Source: JAJFFW01 sp038531315 (GTDB lineage: Bacteria; Pseudomonadota; Alphaproteobacteria; Caulobacterales; Parvularculaceae). Taken from it: a stretch of 16,578 bases of DNA. The position numbers were made by a program, and so were the translations under genes. The notes below the pieces were generated by a model, which saw only the letters and a list, made by a program, of their open reading frames with translations, searched no databases and was not told where the DNA came from. Of the stretch, positions 1 through 7,936 are shown piece after piece (within the stretch, counting starts at the first letter, position 1; each line of letters opens with the position of its first letter). Location of the stretch: assembly GCA_038531315.1 (NCBI GenBank), contig JBCBBT010000068.1, positions 1 through 16,578 of the forward strand, in the 5' to 3' direction.

Positions 1-236
1 CGCGCGCCGCCCCACGCCACGCGAACCTGACACCCGCTCCGCACGGCGCCGATGATATTGCTTCGGTCGCCATCGAGGACGGCGCCGTTGCGATCATGGG
101 CCAGCATTAACCGCCATGGCGAGACGCTGGGCGCAACCGTCGTCGATTGGTTTGTTGCAAACGTCTCGGATTGACACGCCGCCAACGCGGCGATGGCGGT
201 GAATACCACGATTTTTTCTGTACACCGAATGATCAT
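1..236 (-). CDS. Lipoprotein, N-terminal part (gene continues beyond left edge)
   Basis: Reading the minus strand from an ATG at 236-234 gives an open frame to the window edge (78 codons plus two bases). It is preceded by a strong Shine-Dalgarno, AGGGAGAGG, about 4 bases upstream. The protein starts MIIRCTEKIVVFTAIAALAAC: a short positive start, a hydrophobic core and a lipobox L18-A19-A20-C21, so Cys21 should be acylated by the Lol/Lsp pathway. Gln at +2 does not resemble an inner-membrane retention signal, so an outer-membrane location is likely. The mature part seen so far is polar, with a stretch GAVRSGCQVRVAWGG near the edge that I cannot assign to a family. The gene follows the symporter stop by about 61 bases in the same direction, so it may be the last gene of that operon or have its own transcript. 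Function unknown; the lipoprotein assignment is well supported, the role is not. Confidence 0.75.
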   Translation of the reverse strand, partial: MIIRCTEKIVVFTAIAALAACQSETFATNQSTTVAPSVSPWRLMLAHDRNGAVLDGDRSNIIGAVRSGCQVRVAWGGA

Positions 237-297
237 TTATCCTCTCCCTGAGTTAATCGCGAAAACGCTAAATCATCACGGAAAAGGGGGCAAACGC

Positions 298-2034
298 TTA
301 TCGACGAACCGGTTGCCTGATCTCGTCGACCATTGCCTGGACCTGCGGCGGCGGCGGGTCTGTTGCGAGCGAAACGCCGATACCGACGGCGAGAGAGACA
401 AACATGAAGACAAATCCGATGCCCTCCGGCGATACGCCCAATAGCCATTGCGAAAATGTTCCGCCGCCGAACTTGAAATAGACGATGTAGGTGAACGTCG
501 TCGTGAGCCCGGTCGCCATCGCCGCGATCGCGCCCTCCCGGTTCATCCGTTTCCAGAAGATACCGAGAAAAATAACGGGAAAAAGCGACGCCGCCGCGAG
601 CCCGAAGGCGAATGCGACGACTTGTGCGACGAAGCCGAGCTCCGAGGCGAAAAGCCCGAGAAGGCCCGCGGCGACGACGGCGCCGGCGGCGGCCGCGCGC
701 GCAACGCGCAACTCCGTCTTATCGTTCATTTCCGGAAATAATGTGCGCCGACAAAGGTCGTGACTGACGGCGGATGAGATCACCATCAGCAACCCCGCAG
801 CGGTCGATAACGCAGCGGCGAGCCCGCCCGCAACCACAAGCCCAATCACCCAGCCGGGCAGCCCGGCAATTTCCGGGTTCGCCAGAACAAAAATATCTCT
901 GTTGGCCTCAACCTCGTTTTCAAGACCGTCGCGCGCATCGGGTCCTCTGATTTGCATCAGCCCGTCGCCATTTTTGTCATCGAAGGAAACGAGCCCTGTC
1001 GGCTCCCATGACTTGAACCACACAGGGACAGGCTTGCCGCCGGCCGCTTCTACGGCGGCGGCTTCGACGTCATAGGCGTCAGCCTCGATATAGGTCGCGC
1101 CGTTGACGGTCTCGATAAAATTCAATCGCGCAAACGCGCCGACGGCTGGCGCGACCGTGTAGAGCGCCGCAATGAAAAGGAGCGCCCATCCCGCCGACAG
1201 TCGAGCGGCGGCGGCGTTTGGAACGGTAAAGAACCGTATGATGACATGCGGCAGGCCCGCAGTACCGAACATCAAAGCGCCGGTAATCGCAAAGACGTCA
1301 ATCATCGATTTTTCCGTCGACGTATACGCGCGAAAGCCGAGGTCGGTCACGACTGTGTTCAATTTTTCAAGCATGGCGATATCGCCGCCGCGCACATCGC
1401 CGATGAACCCAAGTTGGGAGACTGCGTTGCTTGTGATGATCAGCGAGATAAAAATCGCCGGCGTTGTATAGGCGAATATCAAAACGCAATATTGCGCAAC
1501 CTGCGTGTACGTCACGCCCTTCATGCCGCCCAGGACGGCGTAGAAGAAAACGATCACCATACCAATTAAGATGCCCCATTCGAACGGGACGCCGAGAAAG
1601 CCTGAAAAGGCGACGCCGACGCCTTTCATCTGCCCCGCGATATAGGTGAAGGAGACAAATAAGGCGCAAACAACGGCGATAACGCGCGCAAGGCTCGAAT
1701 AGTAGCGGTCGCCGACAAAGTCAGGGACCGTGAATTTTCCGAACTGGCGCAAAAAAGGCGCGAGCAGGAGCGCCAGCAAGACATAGCCGCCCGTCCAGCC
1801 CATCAGATAGACGGAACCGCCGTAACCGAGAAAAGCGATCAGGCCGGCCATCGACAGGAACGACGCCGCCGACATCCAGTCCGCTGCGGTCGCCATGCCG
1901 TTAACGGTCGGATGCACGTCATGGCCCGCAACGTAAAAGTCGTCCGTCGAGCCCGCGCGCGACCAGATCGCAATGGCGATATAAAGCGCAAACGTGACGC
2001 CGACGAAGAAATAACTCCAGAATGTCTGATCCAT
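298..2034 (-). CDS. Sodium:solute symporter large subunit, VC_2705-type (SSS family)
   Basis: Inner-membrane Na+-coupled transporter of the solute:sodium symporter family, 578 aa, related to the acetate/lactate-type carriers (ActP relatives). Evidence: about 13 hydrophobic segments, an SSS-type stretch at residues 47-64 (MATAADWMSAASFLSMAG), GGMKGVTYTQVAQY in the middle, and the partner DUF4212 gene immediately upstream, which is diagnostic for the VC_2705 subfamily. I chose the ATG at 2034 (MDQTFWSYFF). The frame extends 18 codons further upstream, but only over the end of the DUF4212 gene, and in these families the protein starts close to the first helix. The DUF4212 stop (2039-2037) and this ATG are separated by only two bases, so translation is probably coupled. 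A hydrophilic insertion between helices (roughly residues 290-400) carries an EF-hand-like loop, DDKNGDG, at 352-358. The substrate cannot be read from sequence; a short monocarboxylate such as acetate or lactate is likely by family. Confidence 0.93.
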   Translation of the reverse strand: MDQTFWSYFFVGVTFALYIAIAIWSRAGSTDDFYVAGHDVHPTVNGMATAADWMSAASFLSMAGLIAFLGYGGSVYLMGWTGGYVLLALLLAPFLRQFGKFTVPDFVGDRYYSSLARVIAVVCALFVSFTYIAGQMKGVGVAFSGFLGVPFEWGILIGMVIVFFYAVLGGMKGVTYTQVAQYCVLIFAYTTPAIFISLIITSNAVSQLGFIGDVRGGDIAMLEKLNTVVTDLGFRAYTSTEKSMIDVFAITGALMFGTAGLPHVIIRFFTVPNAAAARLSAGWALLFIAALYTVAPAVGAFARLNFIETVNGATYIEADAYDVEAAAVEAAGGKPVPVWFKSWEPTGLVSFDDKNGDGLMQIRGPDARDGLENEVEANRDIFVLANPEIAGLPGWVIGLVVAGGLAAALSTAAGLLMVISSAVSHDLCRRTLFPEMNDKTELRVARAAAAGAVVAAGLLGLFASELGFVAQVVAFAFGLAAASLFPVIFLGIFWKRMNREGAIAAMATGLTTTFTYIVYFKFGGGTFSQWLLGVSPEGIGFVFMFVSLAVGIGVSLATDPPPPQVQAMVDEIRQPVRR

Positions 2035-2036
2035 TG

Positions 2037-2303
2037 TCAGTCGGTCTCGCGGCCATATTTCGCCGCAAGGCGGTTCATGGCGCGGCAATAATAAAAGATC
2101 AGGCCGACAAAGACGTAGATGGCGCCCTGTTGGGCGAACCAGAAGCCGAGCGGTGCGCCGCCGATGGAAAACTGATCAAGAAAATCGCGAAGCAAAATCC
2201 CGGCCCCGAAAGATACCGCGAACCAGATGGAGAGGAGAGCGCCCGTCAGTTTCAATGTGTCGGTCCAGAATGCATCCCGCGGATGCTTGTCTTGCGTGTT
2301 CAT
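2037..2303 (-). CDS. Sodium:solute symporter small subunit (DUF4212)
   Basis: Small two-helix inner-membrane protein of 88 aa, the usual length for DUF4212 (putative symporter small subunit). TM1 is about residues 18-38 and TM2 about 52-73. The family hallmark around PLGFWFAQQGAIYVFVGLIF is present at 51-70, and the N-terminus (DAFWTDTLKLT) is also typical. ATG at 2303 has a GAGGA Shine-Dalgarno eight bases upstream. It lies directly upstream of, and nearly touching, the large symporter subunit, which is the conserved gene order of this two-component carrier; it is thought to assist assembly or activity of the large subunit. The upstream TMEM175-like gene ends about 31 bases before it, so all three are probably co-transcribed. 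Confidence 0.92.
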   Translation of the reverse strand: MNTQDKHPRDAFWTDTLKLTGALLSIWFAVSFGAGILLRDFLDQFSIGGAPLGFWFAQQGAIYVFVGLIFYYCRAMNRLAAKYGRETD

Positions 2304-2334
2304 TCGAAACGTCCTCGTAAAGCAATCACACGGG

Positions 2335-3081
2335 CTAGTTTTCCGCCGGCGAGGTTTCGCCGGATTCCAGACTGGTGATGCGCTTTTTCTCGCGATAAGT
2401 GACGATCATCATGCCGGGAAAGATCAAAAAGAAAAGAAAGCCCATGGTGACCGCAATCTCCGGCGGCGTGAAAAATGCGATCGTGCAGATGCCGAGAGCG
2501 GTAATGACATGCACGATTGCGCCCTCGATTGCTGAACGTGTCAGGATGCGCTCGCGTGCCGTGAGCGCCATCCGATCAGCGTCCGCCAACGCGTGGCGAT
2601 ACAATAGTGTGAATACGATAAAGACGCTGGCGTAGGCCGCAGAATAGAGGATCATTGCAATCTTGCCCTCTTCCAAGCTCATCACGGCGTCGATTTCGAG
2701 GCCGGATGAGAAATCGAGCGTCATCAGGCGGACCACAAACAGAATGATGTATTTCAACGGGTAAGCGAGCGAAAAGACGAGAAACAACAGAACGGAGTTC
2801 AGAAAGACTGTATGGCCGTCCATAAGGTCATAGCGCCGAAAGAAAACGTAATGGGTGTTCCAGATGACGAGCAGAATCGCAAAACAGACGCCTGTTGCGA
2901 GAATATCGCGCCAAATCGCCGCGAGTTCTGCAAAGGTTTTCGGTACGTCAGGGGCGGCGATCAGGGCGAGCGCCAGAGCGAAGATGATGTCGGACAGATT
3001 TTCGATCCGCGACACATCCGGGCTGCGCCAACGAAAATACGCTTCTCCCTTTGAAGTATTCTTGATGGCGCCCCGCATCAT
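2335..3081 (-). CDS. TMEM175 family (DUF1211) potassium channel-like membrane protein
   Basis: Predicted inner-membrane cation channel of the TMEM175/DUF1211 family, 248 aa with about six helices. The family signature RxxxFSDxxFAIxxTLL appears in a variant form at residues 25-40: R25, then L29-S30-D31, then F34-A35-L36 and A39-L40, so the FSD motif reads LSD. A second family feature follows further on: NTHYVFFRRYDLMDGHTVFL, where a Trp/Asn-Thr-His segment precedes an Asp and a Leu-rich helix. Bacterial members form tetrameric K+-permeable channels with a hydrophobic constriction in TM1; Leu36 sits at that place. The frame opens with GTG ATG ATG; I place the start at the first ATG (3081), with an AGG about ten bases upstream, but the GTG at 3084 is equally spaced for it. 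It is the first gene of the minus-strand cluster with the two-part symporter. The C-terminal tail is basic, then ends acidic. Ion selectivity is inferred from the family only. Confidence 0.8.
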   Translation of the reverse strand: MMRGAIKNTSKGEAYFRWRSPDVSRIENLSDIIFALALALIAAPDVPKTFAELAAIWRDILATGVCFAILLVIWNTHYVFFRRYDLMDGHTVFLNSVLLFLVFSLAYPLKYIILFVVRLMTLDFSSGLEIDAVMSLEEGKIAMILYSAAYASVFIVFTLLYRHALADADRMALTARERILTRSAIEGAIVHVITALGICTIAFFTPPEIAVTMGFLFFLIFPGMMIVTYREKKRITSLESGETSPAEN

Positions 3082-3195
3082 CACACTTTAACCTGTGTCG
3101 TAAGGGGCGGCAATTTGCGTCTCTGAAACAATGCAGTGCGATTGATTTTTGGCGCGGCTCCGCCCACTTATCGACGAGCAAACGGAGCGATTATC

Positions 3196-5088
3196 ATGGC
3201 CGCGTCATCGCAGGCTGAGCGCGAAAACGAACGCGGGGCGGCTTTTCAGGCCGACCTCGAGCGCGACCGCGCCCATCGCGACAAGGCCCGGTCGCTGAAA
3301 CCGCTGCAGCGGCTCTGGCCGTTTTTGACGCCCTATAAGGGCACGATCGCGCTGTTCTTTCTGTTTCTTGTTGCGGCTTCTGCGCTGCAGCTCTCATTGC
3401 CGGGCGCGGCGCGCCTGCTCATGGATTGCGGTTTCGGCGCGGCGCCGGATCAGGCTTATTGCGATGCGGCGGCGATCGGTGAGGGCGATGATTTAGGGCC
3501 CTATTTTCTGGTCGGGATCGTGATTTCCCTGCTTTTGGGCCTGGCCAGCGCGGCGCGGTTTTATTTTGTCAGTCGCCTCGGCGAGCGCGTGGTCGCCGAT
3601 CTGCGCCGGGCGGTCTATGATCACATTACGGGACTGAGCCCGGCCTTTTATGAAACCGTACGCACTGGCGAAGTGTTATCGCGCCTCACGACCGACACGA
3701 CGCTGATCCAGACCGTCGTCGGCTCGTCGGTCTCAATCGCGCTGCGCACCTTCGCGACAACGTTCGGCGCCATCGTCTTGATGGCGATTGTCAGCTGGAA
3801 ATTGACCCTAATCGTTCTGGCGCTCGGCCCGCTCATCCTTGTACCGATTATCCTCGTTGGGCGGCGGGTCCAGCGGCTTTCTCGCGACACGCAAGATGAA
3901 CTCGCCGGCGCATCCGCGCGCGCCTCGGAGAGTCTCGCCAATATCGCAACCGTCCAGGCCTTCACACGCGAGCCGCAGGAAAGGGCCCGCTTCGCCGAAA
4001 GCGTTGAGGGCACTTTCGCAAAATCAATGGCGCGGATCAGAACGCGGTCATTCATGACCGCCTTGTTTTTCTCGGTCATCTTGTCCGGGACCGTTTGCGC
4101 CTTGTGGTTTGGCGCAACGCAAGTGCAGGCCGGCGCCATCACCGGCGGCGAGATGCTTCAATTCATGATGTACGCTTTCATCGCGGTGAGCGGGGCGGGC
4201 TTTCTGACGGAAACCTGGACCGAGCTGATGCGCGCGGCGGGGGCGACCGAACGCCTGATGGAATTGTTGTCCTTCGCGCCGACGATCTCAGCGCCCGCCA
4301 GACCCGTAGCGCTGCCGTCGAGGCCGCGGGGGGAAATCGCGTTCGAGAATGTGTCGTTTTCTTACCCGACGCGCCCGAAGGATAAGGCTCTTGTCGACTT
4401 CTCAATGCGTATTGCGCCGGGCGAAACGATCGCGCTTGTCGGCCCCTCCGGCGCTGGCAAAAGCACAGTTTTCCAGCTTTTATTGCGCTTTTACGATCCG
4501 CAATCAGGCCGCATACTGATCGACGGCGTCAATGCCGCCGACCTGGACCCGCGAGCGTTGCGGGGCGCGCTGTCGATCGTGCAGCAAAATGCACCGCTCT
4601 TTTCAGGCTCCGCCCTTGATAACATCGGCTACGGCCGGCCGGGGGCCGATGCGGCGGCGATCCGGGCGGCGGCCAAATCGGCTTTTGCCGACGGCTTTAT
4701 CGAAGCGCTGCCGGAAGGCTATGAGACCGACCTTGGCGAACGCGCGACGACGCTCTCCGGCGGCCAGCGCCAGCGCATCGCGATTGCAAGAGCGATCCTG
4801 CGCGATGCGCCGATTTTATTGCTCGACGAAGCGACAAGCGCTCTCGATGCTGAAAGCGAACGGGCCGTTCAGGAGGCTTTTGCGGCGCTTTCAAAGGATC
4901 GAACCACGATTGTCATCGCGCACCGCCTCGCCACCGTGTTAAAAGCCGACCGTATCGTGGTGATGGAGCACGGCCGGATTGTCGAGGAAGGCCCCCACGC
5001 AGCGTTGATGGCGAATGGCGGCCTCTATGCGCGCCTTGCCCGGTTGCAGTTCGATCTCGAAGAACGCGAGACCGTGGTCGCCCGATAG
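3196..5088 (+). CDS. ABC exporter, fused permease/ATPase (MsbA-related, ABCB type)
   Basis: Half-transporter that should dimerise in the inner membrane and export a hydrophobic substrate (lipid, peptide or drug) using ATP. 630 aa from the ATG at 3196, which has GGAG eight bases upstream; the frame extends 20 codons further but without a ribosome site. Six-helix transmembrane domain in about residues 45-330, nucleotide-binding domain from about 370. Visible motifs: Walker A GPSGAGKST at 416-424, ABC signature LSGGQ at 520-524, Walker B ILLLDE ending at Asp544-Glu545, D-loop SALD, and switch His576. All catalytic residues are present, so it should be active. The first external loop is lengthened and carries two cysteines (78 and 89). 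The charged N-terminal extension (about 40 residues) is Glu/Arg-rich. There is no C39 peptidase domain and no adjacent membrane-fusion protein, so a type I secretion role is not indicated. It resembles the MsbA-related subfamily common in Alphaproteobacteria; substrate unknown. Confidence 0.92.
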   Translation: MAASSQAERENERGAAFQADLERDRAHRDKARSLKPLQRLWPFLTPYKGTIALFFLFLVAASALQLSLPGAARLLMDCGFGAAPDQAYCDAAAIGEGDDLGPYFLVGIVISLLLGLASAARFYFVSRLGERVVADLRRAVYDHITGLSPAFYETVRTGEVLSRLTTDTTLIQTVVGSSVSIALRTFATTFGAIVLMAIVSWKLTLIVLALGPLILVPIILVGRRVQRLSRDTQDELAGASARASESLANIATVQAFTREPQERARFAESVEGTFAKSMARIRTRSFMTALFFSVILSGTVCALWFGATQVQAGAITGGEMLQFMMYAFIAVSGAGFLTETWTELMRAAGATERLMELLSFAPTISAPARPVALPSRPRGEIAFENVSFSYPTRPKDKALVDFSMRIAPGETIALVGPSGAGKSTVFQLLLRFYDPQSGRILIDGVNAADLDPRALRGALSIVQQNAPLFSGSALDNIGYGRPGADAAAIRAAAKSAFADGFIEALPEGYETDLGERATTLSGGQRQRIAIARAILRDAPILLLDEATSALDAESERAVQEAFAALSKDRTTIVIAHRLATVLKADRIVVMEHGRIVEEGPHAALMANGGLYARLARLQFDLEERETVVAR

Positions 5089-5333
5089 ACGTCTCTGATG
5101 ACCGGTTCAGCGGTTCCGTACGCGACCGATTCTGCGGTGCGAAATTCAGCTTTGGCCACACCATCGAAGCCGGATTGACCGCGCGGTCCTGATATCCGTT
5201 TGCAATCAACCTGATGCCCGCGCGCAGGCCTCGGCGTGTTTGCTGGCGAAGGACTATCTTTGTTGCGTGACACAAAAATCGCTTACAGCGATCGCGCCTT
5301 GCAACGCGCGATGCCGGCGACAATAGTGCGCGG

Positions 5334-6068
5334 ATGGAATTCACCGATGACGGCGTGATCCTGCATGTGCGCCCGCACGGCGAGACCCACGCAGTCGCAA
5401 CAATTTTTACTGAACACCAAGGCCGCTGGGCCGGTCTGGTTTACGGCGGGCAGGGCCGGCGCAAGGGTTCTGTATTGCAGCCCGGCAATACCGTGCGCGC
5501 GGTCTGGAAGGGGCGCAACGAGGATAGTCTCGGCGCTTTTTCGCTGGAGTTAACCGATGCGCGCGCCGGCTTTGCGATGCAGGATCGGCTCGCGTTGGCG
5601 GCGTTGACCGCGATTTGTGCGCTGGCGCTCGATACGCTGCCGGAACGCGAGCCGCTGCCGGGGTGTTATCGCGCGCTCGATGTTGTGCTCGCCGCCATTG
5701 ACGATCCTGATTTATGGCCCGCCCTGATGGCGCGATTTGAACTTGGCCTTTTGGCGGCGCTCGGCTTTGGGCTGACGCTTGATCGCTGCGCAGCGACCGG
5801 CGCGCGCGAGGATTTGATTTACATGTCGCCGCGCTCCGCCGCCGCGGTCAGCGCCTCGGCGGGTGAGCCGTATAAGGACAAACTCCTGCCGCTGCCGGCG
5901 TTTTTGCGCGGGGCCTCGAGCGAGGCCGATCTCAACGCCGCCGCCGATGCGTTGACGACAACAGGATACTTCATTGAAAGCCGCATTCTCCACGCTGTCG
6001 GCAAGGAGTTGCCGGAAGCGCGGCGCAATATCGAAAGGCTTTTGCGGGCGCGCGCCGACGCCGCCTGA
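5334..6068 (+). CDS. recO: DNA repair protein RecO
   Basis: RecO, a cytoplasmic recombination mediator that with RecR loads RecA on SSB-coated single-stranded DNA and anneals complementary strands. 244 aa, normal for the family. The N-terminus EFTDDGVILHVRPHGE is the start of the OB-fold and is typical of RecO, followed by GRWAGLVYGG. The helical core contains the family stretch RFELGLLAALGFGLTLDRCA at 134-153 and DLIYMSPRSAAAVS at 160-173. Only one cysteine (152) remains at the zinc-finger site, so the four-Cys zinc knuckle found in some RecO proteins is absent. There is no obvious Shine-Dalgarno at the ATG, but this start fits the conserved N-terminus. A 245-base gap separates it from the ABC exporter and I see no gene or clear terminator there. 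Its 3' end faces the hydrolase gene, with 11 bases between the two stop codons. Confidence 0.95.
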   Translation: MEFTDDGVILHVRPHGETHAVATIFTEHQGRWAGLVYGGQGRRKGSVLQPGNTVRAVWKGRNEDSLGAFSLELTDARAGFAMQDRLALAALTAICALALDTLPEREPLPGCYRALDVVLAAIDDPDLWPALMARFELGLLAALGFGLTLDRCAATGAREDLIYMSPRSAAAVSASAGEPYKDKLLPLPAFLRGASSEADLNAAADALTTTGYFIESRILHAVGKELPEARRNIERLLRARADAA

Positions 6069-6079
6069 GGCCGGCTCTT

Positions 6080-7117
6080 TCAACGTTTTGACGCCAACGC
6101 TTTCAAGGCGTCGCTGACGGCGTCAAGCGTATCGTCAACATATCGTCCGTTTCCCGACGATTTTTTCTGGACGCCAAAATATCCGCGCGGTCCCGCATGG
6201 GCCATGGCGCCGATTTTACGGGACACGATCACGCCTTTGCGGACGGCCTGGTTCCAGTCCGAATACCGCATGATCGCCCAGCGCTCTGCGAAAAACAGCG
6301 GCCCCATCAGGCGCATGCGGTCACGCGATCCATAAAATCGATAAACGCTGCGTACAGTGTTCAACCCATGGTCGGACGCCATGACGCCGCCGATCGAAAT
6401 AATGTCGATTGGCGCGTTGATGCGCGGCTTCAAGAACGTCGCGGCGCCGAGCCCGATTTGTGCGCCGCCGGAAAACCCGATGATTGTCACCGGCGCGCCG
6501 GACCCGAAGGCGTAATCGTGTCGCTCAAGCGCCTCGAGAAGAACGCGCGATGCGCCGAGGTTGAAAATCGGCCCATAGCGATGATCCGCTGAGACGAGAA
6601 CCTGGAAAAAATTACGCCAGTTAGCGAGTGCGGCGATGGCTCCGCGTCCTTTGAGGCGCAACCGCATCGCCCGCCGCCAGAACCGCCCCAACAGGCGCGG
6701 CGTATGCAATAACGTCTTGCCGGTTGGGGAATAGGGAAAAACGTCGGTAATGATGTCCGTATTCGGATGACGTTTGCGCAGCGCATCGATGAACCATGAT
6801 TCCTGCGGCGCAAGGTGTCGCCCGGCCATCACGGAAATGCCCGAAAGATAGATGACCTTTCGTTTTTCAACCGCCGCATCGGCGTCGAGCAAGGGCGGGG
6901 CGCTCGCATCGAGGAGGGGTGCGTCGCCGTCGGCGGCGACGGGCGGCGCCATGCGTTCGAGGACAAGCGGTTCGATCGGATCATCGCCCGCCTCGCTCGT
7001 CTCTACTTCGTTCCAGCCGGCCCACCAGCTGAGCGATTCAATTGGCGACAGGGCCGCCGCCGTAACAAAGGCGATGACGCCGAGAAAAGCGATGAGCGTG
7101 AGCGTCGTCGTGATCAT
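6080..7117 (-). CDS. Membrane-anchored alpha/beta-hydrolase-like protein
   Basis: 345 aa. Residues 5-23 form a single N-terminal membrane anchor, followed by an acidic, Pro/Ala-rich stretch (about 37-85), then a domain that looks like a serine hydrolase. It has a first strand and oxyanion-type region VIYLSGISVMAGR (88-100), a nucleophile elbow GFSGG at 214-218 (Ser216), a strand ending YGSRD (Asp266) and a late His307 in AHAGPRGYFG. Ser216-Asp266-His307 is a plausible catalytic triad in the right order. No specific family recognised; substrate unknown. The start is set by the neighbour: ATG at 7117-7115 overlaps the TGA (7116-7114) of the upstream membrane protein gene, a classic ATGA overlap implying translational coupling. 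The frame stays open upstream to about 7906, but that part only shadows the neighbour. An alternative reading is a PGAP1/lipase-like esterase acting on lipids in the periplasm or at the membrane. Confidence 0.8.
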   Translation of the reverse strand: MITTTLTLIAFLGVIAFVTAAALSPIESLSWWAGWNEVETSEAGDDPIEPLVLERMAPPVAADGDAPLLDASAPPLLDADAAVEKRKVIYLSGISVMAGRHLAPQESWFIDALRKRHPNTDIITDVFPYSPTGKTLLHTPRLLGRFWRRAMRLRLKGRGAIAALANWRNFFQVLVSADHRYGPIFNLGASRVLLEALERHDYAFGSGAPVTIIGFSGGAQIGLGAATFLKPRINAPIDIISIGGVMASDHGLNTVRSVYRFYGSRDRMRLMGPLFFAERWAIMRYSDWNQAVRKGVIVSRKIGAMAHAGPRGYFGVQKKSSGNGRYVDDTLDAVSDALKALASKR

Positions 7118-7803
7118 AATGATCGCTCGCCGCGCCGGGCGGCGCTGTGGGGATGTGCGAGTTGATGAAGCAGCTCGCGCGGCGTCCGCTCGAGCGCCGA
7201 GCCCGAGACGGCGCGGCGCAAAGCTCGCAGCGGCTTGCGCAGATAATGCGCCGCCATCGCCCGTGCGCCATATGACGCCGCCCATCCCATGGCACCGCAA
7301 AACGCCGCCGCCTCGAAGGGCAGTCCCGCCGCCGCGCGTAAACCAAATACGACGCAAGCCATCACCCACGCGTCGAGGAGATAGCCGAGCGCGACGCCGA
7401 AATAAGGCGCAATCGTAAAAAATCCGATGATACGGGGGCCATAGCTCATGGCGATGATCGCAAACAGGCCCGCATAGCCGATGGCGTCGATGATCCCGAT
7501 ACGAAATATCGACGTGACGGCGACAACGCTCGCCGCCCATGTCAGCGACGCCACGATATAAATGACGCCCGTGAACAAGAGACTGGCGACAAATCGCCAG
7601 GTCGGGACGCGATTGATGACAAGGACGACGCTCTGTCCGATCATTTCCGAAACGCCCGCCAGAAAAGCAATCGTGTAGGCGGCGCCCAACGCCCTTTCGC
7701 TCGCGGCCAGAATGAACGCATCGGGCGACAGCGAAAACGCGCCATTGATCAGCCGCAACAACAAGTCGGCGAACCGCCAGATTTCGTTGAAAACGCCGTT
7801 CAT
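7114..7803 (-). CDS. Uncharacterised multi-pass inner-membrane protein
   Basis: 229 aa with roughly six hydrophobic segments (about 39-60, 71-97, 104-120, two within 125-157, and 163-182), then a basic, Arg/His-rich cytoplasmic tail of about 45 residues. The start ATG at 7803 (MNGVFNEIWRFADLLL) is the first methionine that makes biological sense; the frame extends upstream into the divergent promoter region and over the acetyltransferase. An AAGAAA just before the ATG is a weak ribosome site. The amphipathic N-terminus followed by a helix bundle is loosely reminiscent of Yip1-type membrane proteins, but I cannot confirm the family. Its stop overlaps the start of the hydrolase-like gene by four bases, so the two proteins are likely made in equal amounts and may act together at the membrane. 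Upstream is a 133-base divergent intergenic region shared with the acetyltransferase. Confidence 0.8.
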   Translation of the reverse strand: MNGVFNEIWRFADLLLRLINGAFSLSPDAFILAASERALGAAYTIAFLAGVSEMIGQSVVLVINRVPTWRFVASLLFTGVIYIVASLTWAASVVAVTSIFRIGIIDAIGYAGLFAIIAMSYGPRIIGFFTIAPYFGVALGYLLDAWVMACVVFGLRAAAGLPFEAAAFCGAMGWAASYGARAMAAHYLRKPLRALRRAVSGSALERTPRELLHQLAHPHSAARRGERSL

Positions 7804-7936
7804 TTTCTTGTATTTCAATTCCCGTTGCCGGCTCTGGCCCCATTGCGGGCTCTGGCGTCGCCGCGTTAAGGAATGGAATGCTCTGCGAAACGCTGCAAGG
7901 CTGCAAGGGCGAGATTGCTTGGGAGGGCGCGCGATT

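Noticed and set aside
3..110. Plus-strand open frame ending at TAA 108-110 that could be the end of a gene entering from the left
   Set aside because: It has no start in view and no recognisable domain, while the opposite strand has a strong ribosome site, signal peptide and lipobox over the same bases.
3196..5088. The ABC exporter as the type I secretion ATPase for the adhesin
   Set aside because: It lacks a C39-like peptidase domain, has no adjacent membrane-fusion or outer-membrane partner, and lies more than 7 kb away among housekeeping genes.
5089..5333. Possible small gene or RNA in the 245 bases before recO
   Set aside because: No frame with a ribosome site and no stable hairpin with a T-run could be seen.
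7118..7906. Upstream extension of the hydrolase frame to a 608-residue protein
   Set aside because: The extra sequence is Arg/Gly-rich shadow of the membrane protein gene, and the ATGA overlap gives a natural start.
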